A DNA stretch of 64,000 nucleotides from assembly GCA_902363045.1 (NCBI GenBank), contig CABIYX010000001.1, positions 197,937 through 261,936 of the forward strand, written 5' to 3'. Positions 46,385-55,710 of the stretch are shown piece after piece; position 1 is the first letter of the stretch, and each line of letters starts with the position of its first letter. The notes under the pieces were generated by a model, which did no database searches, had not been told where the DNA came from, and saw nothing but the letters and a program-made list of their open reading frames with translations. Source of the DNA: Clostridiales bacterium (lineage in GTDB: Bacteria; Bacillota; Clostridia; Oscillospirales; Oscillospiraceae). The translations under genes and the position numbers were made by a program.

Positions 46385-47788
46385 TTGAAAATCGTGATCG
46401 TAGGAAACGGCAAGGTCGGTTTTTCCCTGGCGGAACAGCTGGTCCGGGAAAAGTATGACGTTGTCATTGTGGATCTGCGGGAGGACACCCTCCGCCGGGC
46501 CGCGGACGCCCTGGATATTATGAGCGTGAAGGGAAACGGGATCTCCGCCGCCACCCTGATCGAGGCGGGGGCGCCGGACGCAGATCTGCTGGTGGCCGCC
46601 ACCAACTCGGACGAGATCAATATGGTGTGCTGCCTGACTGCCAAGCATTTGGGGGCCAAGTATGCTATCGCCCGCATCCGCAACCCGGAGTATAACACGG
46701 GGCTGAGTGACTTGAAGCGGAACATGGGCATCGATATGGTCATCAATCCGGAGAACGCCACGGCGGTGGAGATTTCCCGCCTGCTCCGCTTTCCTCCTGC
46801 TGCCAATATCGAGACCTTCTGCCGCGGCCGGGTGGAGCTGATCGGGTTCCGCCTTTTGGAGGAGGACTTTCTGGTCAACCGCCCCCTCCACGCCCTGTCG
46901 GACCAGGTCAAGCAGCTCTCGCTGCTGTTCTGCGCCGTGGAGCGGCCCGGGGGCGAGGTGGTCATCCCCAACGGCTCCTTTGTGCCCCAGGCGGGGGACA
47001 AGCTCTACCTCATCGGGCGTCCCTCCAGCCTGGATCAGTTTTTCCGCCTGCTGGGGCGGTACAGCCCCAAAGTAAAGAGCGTCTTTATCGTCGGCGGCGG
47101 AAAGATCTCTCTGTATCTGTCGGCCGTGCTGGAGAAGATGAAGATGCGGGTCAAGATCGTGGAGATCCAGAAGGACCGCTGCCGCTTCATCAGCGAGCGG
47201 CTCCCCCACACCACGGTGATCTGCGGCGACGGCACGGACCAGGAGCTGCTGGAGTCGGAGCGGATGACCGCCTCGGACGCCTTTGTGGCCCTTACGGACC
47301 GGGACGAGGACAACCTGATCCTCTCCCTGTACGCCATGCAGAAGGGGGTCCAGAAGGTCGTCACCAAATCCAACCGGCAGAACTATGCCGGCATCGCCCA
47401 GACCATCGGCCTGGACAGCGTGATCTCTCCCAAGATGATCACCGCGGCCCAGATCCTCCAGGTGGTCCGCGGGATGCAGAACTCCCAGGGCAGCGTGATG
47501 AATACCCTGTACCGGATCGCCGACGGCTCCGCCGAGGCCATGGAGTTCACGGCCAGCGCCAATACCCGCAACCTGGGGGTCCCACTGAAAGAACTCCGGC
47601 TGCGGAAGGGGATCCTGATCGCCGTGCTGGCCCGGGGAGGGGACATCATCATCCCGGAGGGGTCCTCCAGTATCCAGGAGGGGGATTCGGTGATCCTGAT
47701 CTCCCGAGATCTGCGGATCCTGGACCTGAACGACATCTATGAGGATGAGGGCGCCTTCCCCGTCCAGGGAGGAAGCAATGAACATTAA
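46385..47788 (+). CDS. trkA: Trk potassium uptake regulatory subunit TrkA
   Basis: 467 residues, two tandem RCK units. Each has an NAD(H)-binding Rossmann domain: IVIVGNGKVGFSLAEQL at the N-terminus and VFIVGGGKISLYLSAVL in the middle. Each is followed by a TrkA-C domain. It is peripheral on the membrane and gates TrkH. TTG start at 46385. The end overlaps trkH by 11 bases. Confidence 0.95.
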   Translation: MKIVIVGNGKVGFSLAEQLVREKYDVVIVDLREDTLRRAADALDIMSVKGNGISAATLIEAGAPDADLLVAATNSDEINMVCCLTAKHLGAKYAIARIRNPEYNTGLSDLKRNMGIDMVINPENATAVEISRLLRFPPAANIETFCRGRVELIGFRLLEEDFLVNRPLHALSDQVKQLSLLFCAVERPGGEVVIPNGSFVPQAGDKLYLIGRPSSLDQFFRLLGRYSPKVKSVFIVGGGKISLYLSAVLEKMKMRVKIVEIQKDRCRFISERLPHTTVICGDGTDQELLESERMTASDAFVALTDRDEDNLILSLYAMQKGVQKVVTKSNRQNYAGIAQTIGLDSVISPKMITAAQILQVVRGMQNSQGSVMNTLYRIADGSAEAMEFTASANTRNLGVPLKELRLRKGILIAVLARGGDIIIPEGSSSIQEGDSVILISRDLRILDLNDIYEDEGAFPVQGGSNEH

Positions 47789-49214
47789 GCTTGTTCTGCG
47801 GCTGGTGGGACGGGTGATGGCGGCCGAGTCCTTTACCCTGTTCTTCCCCATGGCGGTCGCCCTGCTGTACGGGGAGAGCCTGACGCCCTTCCTGCTGAGC
47901 ATCCTGATTATCCTGGCTGTCAGTCTGCCCCTGTCCTCCATGCGCGCGGAAAAGCACTTCTTCCTCCGGGAGGGCTTTGTCTCCGTGGGGCTGATCTGGC
48001 TGGTCACCGGAGTGGTGGGGGGGCTGCCCTTCTACTTCTCCGGGTATTTTGAGTCCTTTGTGGACTGTATTTTTGAGACCTGCTCCGGCTTCACCACCAC
48101 AGGCGCCACCATCCTGGTGGATATTGAGGCGCTGCCCCGGGGGATCCTGTTCTGGCGCTCCTTCACCCACTGGCTGGGCGGCATGGGTGTGCTGGTGCTG
48201 GCCACGGCGATCCTCCCCTCTCTGGGGGTGCCCTCCCACTACCTGACCCAGGCGGAGAGCCCGGGCCCGGTCTTTTCCAAGCTGGTCCCCAAGCAGTCTC
48301 AGACCTCCAAGATCCTGTATACCATCTACTTCGCCATGACCTCCTTGGAGGTGGTCCTCCTCAAGCTGGCGGGGATGCCCCTGTATGACGCCTTCATCCA
48401 CGCCTTTTCCACCGCGGGGACCGGCGGCTTCTCCAACCGGAACGCCAGTGTGGGGGCATACGGCAGCCCTGTGATCGAGATGATCATCGCGGTGTTTGCC
48501 CTGCTGTTCTCCGTCAATTTCAGCGTGTACTTTCTGGTGCTCCACCGCCGCTTAAAGGAGGCGCTGAAGAGCGATGAGCTGCGCTTCTTCCTGGGGGTGG
48601 TGGCGGCGGCCACTGTGGTGATCACGCTGGACCTGCTCCCCATGTACCAAAACGCGCTGGAGAGCCTGCGCTACGCCTTTTTCCAGGTGGCCTCCATCAT
48701 CTCCACCACCGGCTTTGCCACGGCGGACTATGTCCTGTGGCCCCAGCTGTCCCAGCTGGTGCTGGTCCTGCTCATGTTCTGCGGCGCCTGCGCCGGCTCC
48801 ACCGGCGGCGGCGTCAAGTGCTCCCGGGTACTGATGCTGCTGCGGGCCATCCGCCGGGAGATCCACCAGATCGCCCATCCCCGGTCGGTGGAGGTGGTCA
48901 AGCTGGACGGCAAGGTGGCGGAGGAGTCCACGGTCCACTCCGTCCTGGTCTTTGTGGGGTGTTACAGCCTGATCCTGCTGGGGGCCGCCCTGGTGGTGTC
49001 GTTGGACAATACGCCCTTCGATGTGTCCTTCTCCGCCGCGCTCACCTGCCTGAGCAATGTGGGGCCGGGCCTGTCTGCCATCGGTCCCACCGGGAACTTT
49101 TCCGGGTTCTCGGACCTGTCCAAGCTGGTGCTGTCCCTGTGTATGATCGTGGGACGGCTGGAGATCTTCCCCATCCTGGTCATGTTCAGCGCCCGTACCT
49201 GGCGGCGGGACTGA
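47778..49214 (+). CDS. trkH: Potassium uptake channel subunit TrkH
   Basis: 478 residues with the four-fold M1-P-M2 repeat. Selectivity-filter segments are visible: CSGFTTTGATIL, AFSTAGTGGFSNRNAS, SIISTTGFATADY and CLSNVGPGLSAIGP. It carries K+ into the cell together with TrkA, with which it overlaps. GGGAGG lies just before the ATG at 47778. Confidence 0.96.
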   Translation: MNIKLVLRLVGRVMAAESFTLFFPMAVALLYGESLTPFLLSILIILAVSLPLSSMRAEKHFFLREGFVSVGLIWLVTGVVGGLPFYFSGYFESFVDCIFETCSGFTTTGATILVDIEALPRGILFWRSFTHWLGGMGVLVLATAILPSLGVPSHYLTQAESPGPVFSKLVPKQSQTSKILYTIYFAMTSLEVVLLKLAGMPLYDAFIHAFSTAGTGGFSNRNASVGAYGSPVIEMIIAVFALLFSVNFSVYFLVLHRRLKEALKSDELRFFLGVVAAATVVITLDLLPMYQNALESLRYAFFQVASIISTTGFATADYVLWPQLSQLVLVLLMFCGACAGSTGGGVKCSRVLMLLRAIRREIHQIAHPRSVEVVKLDGKVAEESTVHSVLVFVGCYSLILLGAALVVSLDNTPFDVSFSAALTCLSNVGPGLSAIGPTGNFSGFSDLSKLVLSLCMIVGRLEIFPILVMFSARTWRRD

Positions 49215-49221
49215 ATGATAC

Positions 49222-49269
49222 AAAAAAGCCTGTCAAAATGTCTGAACCGGCATTTTGACAGGCTTTTTT
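49222..49269 (+). terminator. Intrinsic terminator of trkAH
   Basis: AAAAAAGCCTGTCAAAATG and its complement ending in GGCTTTTTTG; 19-bp stem. Confidence 0.95.
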
Positions 49270-49391
49270 GCGCCTCAAATGTCCCGGAGCTGATACAGCT
49301 TGGCAGAACAGTAATGGAGCCTATATCAATTTTAGATTGTAATTATACTTTAAAAATTGAGTTTAAGCAGAAAATAAAATGAAATTTTCTG

Positions 49392-49419
49392 TTGCGCTTC
49401 CTGCAAAATATGATAAAAT
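49392..49419 (+). promoter_or_regulatory. Promoter of the membrane pyrophosphatase gene
   Basis: TTGCGC (49392-49397), 16-base spacer, extended -10 TGATAAAAT (TAAAAT at 49414-49419). Confidence 0.65.
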
Positions 49420-49505
49420 AGAAATAAGACCGGAGCTGCATGATTAAAAAAGCACTTTATATCAAACTAATTTTGCGGTTCCGGAAAGAAGGAGCGTGGA
49501 TTGAT

Positions 49506-51584
49506 TTGGAGAACTTATATTGGATCGGTTTCCTGGGCGCGGCTGCGGCGATCCTGTTCGCGTGGCTGCAAAGCAGGCGGGTGCTGGCTTTTTCAGAGGG
49601 CAGCGACGCCATGAAAAAGATCGCCTCCGCCATCCGGTCAGGGGCCAACGCGTACCTGTCCCACCAGTATGCCACCGTGGCGAAGGTCTTTGTGGTGGTG
49701 TTTCTCCTGCTGCTGGTCATGGCCTTCGGAACGGGAGGGACCATGCTCTCCAAATTCACCCCCTTCGCGTTCCTGACCGGCGGGATCTGGTCCATGCTGG
49801 CTGGTCTGGTGGGAATGAAGATCGCGACCAACTCCAACGCCCGCACCGCTCAGGCCGCCAGTGAGAGCCTGAACAAGGGCCTGCGGGTGGCGTTCTCCTC
49901 CGGCTCGGTCATGGGCTTCACCGTGGTCGGGCTGGGGATGCTGGACATCTCCATCTGGTTTGTGATCCTCCGTCTGGGGGCCGGGATCGACGACCCGGTG
50001 ACGCTGGGCAACATCATGGTGATGAATGGGATGGGCGCCTCCTTTATGGCCCTGTTCGCCCGGGTGGGCGGCGGCATCTACACCAAGGCCGCCGACGTGG
50101 GCGCCGACCTGGTGGGCAAGGTAGAGGCCGGCATCCCCGAGGATGACCCCCGCAACCCCGCTACCATTGCGGACAATGTGGGAGACAACGTGGGCGACGT
50201 GGCCGGTATGGGCGCTGACCTGTATGAGTCCTATGTGGGCTCCATCCTGGCGACCTTTTCTCTGGGAGCCTGCGCCGGGTATGGCTGGGAGGGCATGATC
50301 CTGCCCATCCTGCTGGCGGTGTGCGGCATCCTCTGCTCCATTGTGGGCACCTTCTTTGTCAAAACGGAGGAGAACGCCACACAGAAGTCCCTGCTGCGCT
50401 CCCTGCGCACCGGGACCTATCTGGCGGCGGCCCTGTCCGCCGCGGCCGCCGCGCCGCTGACCTGGTTCGTCCTGGGCGACTGGGGCGTCTATGCCGCCAT
50501 CCTCTGCGGGCTGGTGGGGGGCTGTGCCATCGGCTACTTCACAGAGTACTACACCTCGGACACCTATAAGCCCACCCAGAAGCTGGCCGCCGCCGCGGAG
50601 ACCGGCTCTGCCACAGTCATCATCGGCGGGCTGTCCCTGGGCATGATGTCCACCATCGCCTCCATCCTCATCGTGGCCGCCGCCATCCTCATCAGCTTCT
50701 ACGCCGCCGGCGGCGGGGCCTCCTTTGACCGGGGGCTCTACGGCATCGGCATCGCCGCCGTGGGGATGCTGTCCACCCTGGGCATCACCCTGGCCACCGA
50801 CGCCTATGGGCCGGTGGCGGACAACGCCGGCGGCATCGCCGAGATGTCCGGACTGCCGGAGTCCGTCCGGGAGCGCACCGACGCCCTGGACTCCCTGGGC
50901 AACACCACCGCGGCCACCGGAAAGGGCTTCGCCATTGGCTCGGCCTCTCTCACCGCTCTGGCTCTGCTGGTCTCCTATGTGAATATCGTGGCGGAGAAAT
51001 CGGAGACGGCCCTGGACCTGTCCCTCACCAATCCCCTGATGCTGGTGGGGCTGTTCCTGGGGGCCATGCTCACCTTCGTGTTCTCCGCCCTGACCATGAG
51101 CGCCGTCCAGACGGCGGCCCAGTCCATCGTGGTGGAGGTCCGCCGCCAGTTCCGGGAGATCGCCGGGATCATGGAGTATCAGACGGATCCGGACTACGCC
51201 TCCTGTGTGGCCCTGTGTACCAAGGGCGCTCTGCGGGAGATGGTGGCCCCCGCCCTTCTGGCGATTATTGTCCCCATCCTCACCGGCCTGCTCCTGGGCC
51301 CGGAGGGCGTGGTGGGCCTGCTGGGCGGTGTTTCCGTCACCGGCTTTGCCATGGCGGTGTTCATGTCCAACGCCGGCGGAGCCTGGGACAACGCCAAAAA
51401 GTACATCGAGGCCGGACACCATGGCGGGAAGGGGTCGGACTGCCACAAGGCTGCCGTGGTGGGCGACACAGTGGGCGACCCCTTCAAGGACACCTCCGGC
51501 CCCTCCCTGAATATTCTCATCAAGCTGGTGTCTACCGTCTCCATCGTGTTCTCCGGCCTGATCATCGCGTTTCATATTTTATAA
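49506..51584 (+). CDS. hppA: Membrane-bound ion-translocating pyrophosphatase (K+-dependent type)
   Basis: About 692 residues and some 16 helices. The PPi-binding loop is intact: [41 protein letters not shown], and the C-terminal [13 protein letters not shown] with [38 protein letters not shown] carries Ala where K+-independent enzymes have Lys, which places it in the K+-dependent subfamily (known rule). It may pump Na+ or H+. The frame opens at an ATG (49440), but AAGGAG at 49489-49494 suits TTG at 49506. Confidence 0.95.
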   Translation: MENLYWIGFLGAAAAILFAWLQSRRVLAFSEGSDAMKKIASAIRSGANAYLSHQYATVAKVFVVVFLLLLVMAFGTGGTMLSKFTPFAFLTGGIWSMLAGLVGMKIATNSNARTAQAASESLNKGLRVAFSSGSVMGFTVVGLGMLDISIWFVILRLGAGIDDPVTLGNIMVMNGMGASFMALFARVGGGIYTKAADVGADLVGKVEAGIPEDDPRNPATIADNVGDNVGDVAGMGADLYESYVGSILATFSLGACAGYGWEGMILPILLAVCGILCSIVGTFFVKTEENATQKSLLRSLRTGTYLAAALSAAAAAPLTWFVLGDWGVYAAILCGLVGGCAIGYFTEYYTSDTYKPTQKLAAAAETGSATVIIGGLSLGMMSTIASILIVAAAILISFYAAGGGASFDRGLYGIGIAAVGMLSTLGITLATDAYGPVADNAGGIAEMSGLPESVRERTDALDSLGNTTAATGKGFAIGSASLTALALLVSYVNIVAEKSETALDLSLTNPLMLVGLFLGAMLTFVFSALTMSAVQTAAQSIVVEVRRQFREIAGIMEYQTDPDYASCVALCTKGALREMVAPALLAIIVPILTGLLLGPEGVVGLLGGVSVTGFAMAVFMSNAGGAWDNAKKYIEAGHHGGKGSDCHKAAVVGDTVGDPFKDTSGPSLNILIKLVSTVSIVFSGLIIAFHIL

Positions 51585-51628
51585 AATTCAGCCCGTGACT
51601 TAAAACGAGGTCCGGGCAGACACAGCAC

Positions 51629-51662
51629 GCCCCGCGTCTCTCCAAAACAGGAGACGCGGGGC
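51629..51662 (+). terminator. Intrinsic terminator after hppA
   Basis: GCCCCGCGTCTC / GAGACGCGGGGC with a ten-base loop, then GGCTTCTGTTT. The remaining gap to 51968 has no gene I can support. Confidence 0.8.
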
Positions 51663-51968
51663 GGCTTCTGTTTGGCGCGCCGTCAATAAATTTGAACAAA
51701 CAGGACAAAATAGGAACGATATCCGGTCTGGGCGGGCGGCATTCGTCCTTCAATTTGAAAAAACTTCAGAATTTCCGATTTTTTCCGGTGAGATCCTAGC
51801 CTTCCGCAGTTCGGAAGGGTTTCCAAAGTCTCACATGGAAACGGCGGGAGACTTCCCCTGGTTTGCCTCCGGCGGGAGCGGTCCATACTGGGAAAAGGCG
51901 GCCGATGCTGGCCGCCGGAAACAGGATGGCCGCGGTGGTATGCCAAGCCATCCGGGGGAGGGATGAGA

Positions 51969-53069
51969 TTGGAACAGGAGAAAAAACAACGATGGCGGCC
52001 CGGCTGGGCTGGAGCGGCGGCCCTGGGCCTGCTGCTGGCCTGCCTTCTGCCTGGAGGGCCCGTCTGGGCCGCGCCGGCCAGACCGGACGCGGTGGAGGCG
52101 GCAGCGGTGGAAGGCGCCAGCGGAGAGGTGATCCCTCTGGGCCGTGCGGTGGGCATCAAGCTGTTTTCTGACGGAGTGCTGGTGGTGGGACTGTCCTCCA
52201 TTGACACGGCAGAGGGCCCGGCCGCGCCGGGACGGACCAGCGGTCTGAAGGCGGGAGATGTGATCACCCACATCGACCAGACTGAGGTGAACACCATTGA
52301 GGAGGTCCAAAAGCTGGTGGCGCAGAAGCGGGACGCGCCCATGACCCTTCAGGTCCGGAGGGAGGGCGCTGACCTCCAGCTGTCGGCGCAGGCCGTCCGC
52401 TCTCAGGCGGGAGCCTATCAGCTGGGCGTGTGGCTGCGGGACTCCATGGCGGGGATCGGGACCATGACCTTCTATGATCCCCAGAGCGGCGTGTTCGCCG
52501 CCCTGGGCCACGGGATCAATGATGTGGACACGGCCAAGCTGATGCCCCTGGAGACAGGGAGCATCATGGAGGCCTCCGTGTCCGATGTGAAGCGGGGCCG
52601 GGCGGGGGAGCCCGGCGAGCTCCACGGGGAGTTCAACCTCACGGAGGACCTGGGGGAGCTGTACGCCAACACGGACCGGGGGATCTTCGGCCGGCTGGAC
52701 GGGGAGCAGCTGACGCGGGGCCTGGAGCCGGTGGCGGTGGCCACACGGGAGCAGGTGCGTGAGGGAAAAGCTGTCATCCGCTCCAATATCTCCGGCGACC
52801 AGGTGGAGGAGTACGCCATTGAGATCATCCGCCTCTACCCGGAGACGGAGGGGGAGACCCGAAATATGATGATCCGGGTGACGGACCAGCGCCTGCTGGA
52901 CGCCACCGGCGGGATCGTGCAGGGCATGAGCGGCAGCCCCATTATTCAGGACGGGCGCCTGGTGGGCGCTGTGACCCATGTTCTGGTGAACGACTCCACC
53001 CGGGGCTATGGCATCCTGGCAGAGAATATGCTCCAGGCGGCGCAGGGCTTTCAGAGCAGCGCCGCGTAG
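51969..53069 (+). CDS. spoIVB: SpoIVB peptidase (S55 family)
   Basis: 366 residues. One N-terminal membrane segment, a PDZ domain (about 80-150: LKAGDVITHIDQTEVNTIEE), then the S55 serine peptidase domain with catalytic H181 (LGHGIND) and S323 (GMSGSPIIQDG). In Bacillus this protease is secreted from the forespore into the intermembrane space and triggers sigma-K activation, so it marks a spore former. The first ATG (51963) abuts GGGGGAGGG and cannot use it; TTG at 51969 is seven bases away and is preferred. Confidence 0.94.
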   Translation: MEQEKKQRWRPGWAGAAALGLLLACLLPGGPVWAAPARPDAVEAAAVEGASGEVIPLGRAVGIKLFSDGVLVVGLSSIDTAEGPAAPGRTSGLKAGDVITHIDQTEVNTIEEVQKLVAQKRDAPMTLQVRREGADLQLSAQAVRSQAGAYQLGVWLRDSMAGIGTMTFYDPQSGVFAALGHGINDVDTAKLMPLETGSIMEASVSDVKRGRAGEPGELHGEFNLTEDLGELYANTDRGIFGRLDGEQLTRGLEPVAVATREQVREGKAVIRSNISGDQVEEYAIEIIRLYPETEGETRNMMIRVTDQRLLDATGGIVQGMSGSPIIQDGRLVGAVTHVLVNDSTRGYGILAENMLQAAQGFQSSAA

Positions 53070-53090
53070 CAGGCAGAAAACACAGGGATG

Positions 53091-53116
53091 CAGGGCGGGG
53101 CTTTGGCCCCGCCCTG
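53091..53116 (+). terminator. GC stem-loop after spoIVB
   Basis: GGGCGGGGC-TTTG-GCCCCGCCC, no U-tract. Confidence 0.6.
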
Positions 53117-53134
53117 TCCGGTGCTGGGAGACCC

Positions 53135-53163
53135 TTGAAATTTGGGCCGCGCTATGGCATAAT
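53135..53163 (+). promoter_or_regulatory. Promoter of the Rrf2 regulator
   Basis: TTGAAA (53135-53140), 17-base spacer, CATAAT (53158-53163). Confidence 0.7.
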
Positions 53164-53211
53164 AGCAGCAGAAAAACGGACGCTTGGCTCCACAAGGGAG
53201 GGACAGACGCG

Positions 53212-53655
53212 ATGATGGTTTCAACGAAAGGCCGCTATGCGCTGCGAGTGATGATCGATCTGGCGGAGCATGATGACGGCCGCTTTATCCCGTTAAAGGA
53301 GATCGCGGCCCGACAGGGGATCTCGGAAAAATATCTGGAGAGCATCGTCAAGCTGCTGGCACGCAGCGGCGATCTGTTCGGGATGCGGGGCAAGGGGGGC
53401 GGCTACCGCCTGACCCGCGCTCCGGAGGAGTACACTGTGGGCAGCATCCTCCGCCTGACGGAGGGCGGGCTGGTCCCGGTGAACTGCCAGGGCCTGTCAG
53501 AGACGGAACGGTGCGGCCGTTCTGCGGACTGTCCCACCTTCCCCCTGTGGAAGGGGCTGGACGATGTGGTCAACCAGTACCTGGACGGCATCACTCTGGC
53601 GGAGCTGCTTCCGCCGGAGGGAGAAAGGTCATGCCGGTGCGGGGATGAGGGTTGA
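53212..53655 (+). CDS. Rrf2 family transcriptional regulator (IscR/CymR-like)
   Basis: 147 residues. Winged helix with STKGRYALRVMIDLAEH, ISEKYLESIVKLLARSG and RGKGGGYRL, the family hallmark. Three Cys (C92, C101, C107 in VPVNCQGLSETERCGRSADC) are placed like the Fe-S ligands of IscR, so it may sense iron-sulfur or redox state. No cysteine desulfurase gene follows in the window; the next gene is convergent. ATG at 53212 or 53215 after AAGGGAGGG. Confidence 0.93.
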   Translation: MMVSTKGRYALRVMIDLAEHDDGRFIPLKEIAARQGISEKYLESIVKLLARSGDLFGMRGKGGGYRLTRAPEEYTVGSILRLTEGGLVPVNCQGLSETERCGRSADCPTFPLWKGLDDVVNQYLDGITLAELLPPEGERSCRCGDEG

Positions 53656-53672
53656 GAAATTCAAGCATAAAA

Positions 53673-53717
53673 TACGCGCGGCGCGGAAGCAAGGCTTCTG
53701 CGCCGCGTGCGTTTTTT
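53673..53717 (+). terminator. Intrinsic terminator between convergent genes
   Basis: CGCGCGGCGCGGAAGC / GCTTCTGCGCCGCGTGCG followed by TTTTTT. Confidence 0.9.
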
Positions 53718-53727
53718 GTGGGAGGCG

Positions 53728-55587
53728 TCACTGGGCGATGATGACCCGGATGCGGCCGCCCTGATCCTCGGTCCGGTCATACCAGCCGGTGAGGGAGAGG
53801 CCAAGCTCCTGGACCCGGTCCAGGGTGGACAGGAAGTAGTCCCGATCCCGCCGCTCGTAGACGATGACCTCGTCGGCCAGACGGTACTGGCGGCTGCCGG
53901 ATACCAGCTTGCCGCCGCTGATCTTGTCGGCCTTGACGGAGGTGAGGGAGAGGAGACGGTCGGGGTCAGCGGGGTCGCCGTCCACCAGGATGGGGCCGGC
54001 CTGCACCGGATAGCGGGTGCTGGTGGAGGGGATGGAGTAGGAGGTGCCGCCCACATCGTATTCATAGGAGTAGCTGGCATAGAGCCCCTCGCCCAGGGAT
54101 TCCATGTGGGTGAGCACGCCGTAGTGGTAGGCGTCTCCGGTGGCGTTGTTGAGCACCATGCGGTCGATCTCGCCGCTGCCGTTGAGGGAGTAGTAGGACA
54201 CCTTACCGCTGGTTAGCTCCATCCCGGCCAGGCGGCTGGGGAAGATCTTGACCGCGTTTCCTCCGGCGGCGTCCAGGATCTCCGCGTCAGAGGCGATGGT
54301 ATGGGGCCCGAGCTTCCGGCCGTCGGCGGATACCTTACCGGACAGGGCAGGAGAGCTGAGGCGCTTCAGGGTGACCTTTCCGTCGGAGCCGATGCTGATG
54401 CCCACTGGGTCGCCTGCCTCCAGATAGTTGGCGGTCCAGGGATAGCTGTATGTGCTGCCGTCGGTGGACAGGATGGTGACGGTGTCCGCGGTATAGGAGC
54501 CGCCGTGCCCGTCGTCATAGGAGCCGCGTTCCGTCCGGACCACTACGCCGCAGCGCTCGGTCTGGGCGGCGCTGGGGGCGGCCACGGCAGCCACTCCGCC
54601 GGTGCGGCCCAGCAGAAGGGTGACGGTATCCCCCACGCCATACTGCCCCAGGTCAGACAGGGCATAGGCGGCGGAGGCGCTCTCAATGGGATAGGTCCGC
54701 CCGGCGATTTTGACCGACTCCGGAGAGAATGCGGAGGGCGTCAGTTCCTGAATCACGCCCACCACCCGGTCGGAGGAGACCCACAGGGCCCGCATGGTCT
54801 GGTTCCAGTAGATCACGTCGTTGGTCTGGATGGCGGCGAGGGTGGACGTCTTTCCGTCCCGGGTCACGGTGACGCCGGAGAGGGGAAAGGGGATGGCGCT
54901 CTGCCAGTCGCCGGAGGCCACCAGGGGGCCGTTCATCTCCCCGTTCACCAGGGCCACCAGGTCCACCTCACCGGCGGCGTTGAGGGAGTAGCCCAGCGTG
55001 GTGAGATAGGGCTGGCCCTCCTTGGTTTTGGCGGAGAGAAGGTTATAGAACAGGTACATGGCGTCGTGCCGGGTGAGGGGGGCGGAGGCGGCTTGGGCGG
55101 TGAGGCCTTTGTCCAGGCTCAGGCTGTGGTACAGGGCCATCTGGGGGCTGGGATAGGCGCCGGAATAGTCCTCGGCGGAGTAGCCCAGAAGCCCCAGGGC
55201 GATGGTCGCCCCCTCCGCCAGGGTGATGGAGCTGGCGGGGCGGAAGGTGCCGTCGGAGTAGCCGGAGATCAGCCCGGCGGCTACGCCGGCCTCCACAAAG
55301 CCAGCGGCCCAGTGGGTATAGGGTACGTCAGGATAGGGGGAGGTGGAGGCCTCGCCCACCTGATCGCCATTGGGGCTGGCCTTCACGGCCATGGTGATAA
55401 ATTCGGCCCGGTTGACTGGCCGGGACAGATGGAGGTCGCCCTTGGCGTCGCCGGCCATGATGCCCAGCGCGGTGATAACCTGGGCAACCTCTTCCTGGGC
55501 GGGGATGCTCCCCGCGGCGAGGCCGGGCAGGGTCAGGCTCAGGGAGAGACAGCAGGCCAGCAGGCCGGTCAAAATGCGTTTTTTCAT
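53728..55587 (-). CDS. S-layer homology domain protein
   Basis: 619 residues. Sec signal peptide (MKKRILTGLLACCLSLSLTL..., cleavage near LAAGS). SLH repeats at about 30-200: RPVNRAEFITMAV, YPDVPYTHWAAGFVEAGVAAGLISGYSDGTFRPASSITLAEGATI, and APLTRHDAMYLFYN. A long beta-rich region without recognised catalytic motif follows. It would be tethered non-covalently to wall polymer. SLH domains here are N-terminal, in contrast to the C-terminal set in the protein at 7273. Confidence 0.9.
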   Translation of the reverse strand: MKKRILTGLLACCLSLSLTLPGLAAGSIPAQEEVAQVITALGIMAGDAKGDLHLSRPVNRAEFITMAVKASPNGDQVGEASTSPYPDVPYTHWAAGFVEAGVAAGLISGYSDGTFRPASSITLAEGATIALGLLGYSAEDYSGAYPSPQMALYHSLSLDKGLTAQAASAPLTRHDAMYLFYNLLSAKTKEGQPYLTTLGYSLNAAGEVDLVALVNGEMNGPLVASGDWQSAIPFPLSGVTVTRDGKTSTLAAIQTNDVIYWNQTMRALWVSSDRVVGVIQELTPSAFSPESVKIAGRTYPIESASAAYALSDLGQYGVGDTVTLLLGRTGGVAAVAAPSAAQTERCGVVVRTERGSYDDGHGGSYTADTVTILSTDGSTYSYPWTANYLEAGDPVGISIGSDGKVTLKRLSSPALSGKVSADGRKLGPHTIASDAEILDAAGGNAVKIFPSRLAGMELTSGKVSYYSLNGSGEIDRMVLNNATGDAYHYGVLTHMESLGEGLYASYSYEYDVGGTSYSIPSTSTRYPVQAGPILVDGDPADPDRLLSLTSVKADKISGGKLVSGSRQYRLADEVIVYERRDRDYFLSTLDRVQELGLSLTGWYDRTEDQGGRIRVIIAQ

Positions 55588-55603
55588 AGACCAAAAACTC
55601 CTT

Positions 55604-55708
55604 TTAAATTAGGAATTAGGAATGAGGAATTAGGAATTTTGGTGTGCGCCGGATCTCTGAGCAAGAGAGGGACCATCCGGCATCGGATTATTCCTGATTC
55701 CTAATTTG
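55604..55708. repeat. Short AT-rich tandem and inverted repeats
   Basis: AATTAGGAATTAGGAAT-type units (55604-55640) repeat four times with small changes. They face the complementary ATTCCTGATTCCTAATTT at about 55688-55706, so the region can fold into a stem across about 100 bases. It separates the SLH gene from the ABC permease gene. Confidence 0.7.
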
Positions 55709-55710
55709 CC

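Noticed and set aside
45707..51575. Long minus-strand frames opposite trkA, trkH and hppA
   Set aside because: Same reason: shadows of GC-rich genes with clear domains on the plus strand.
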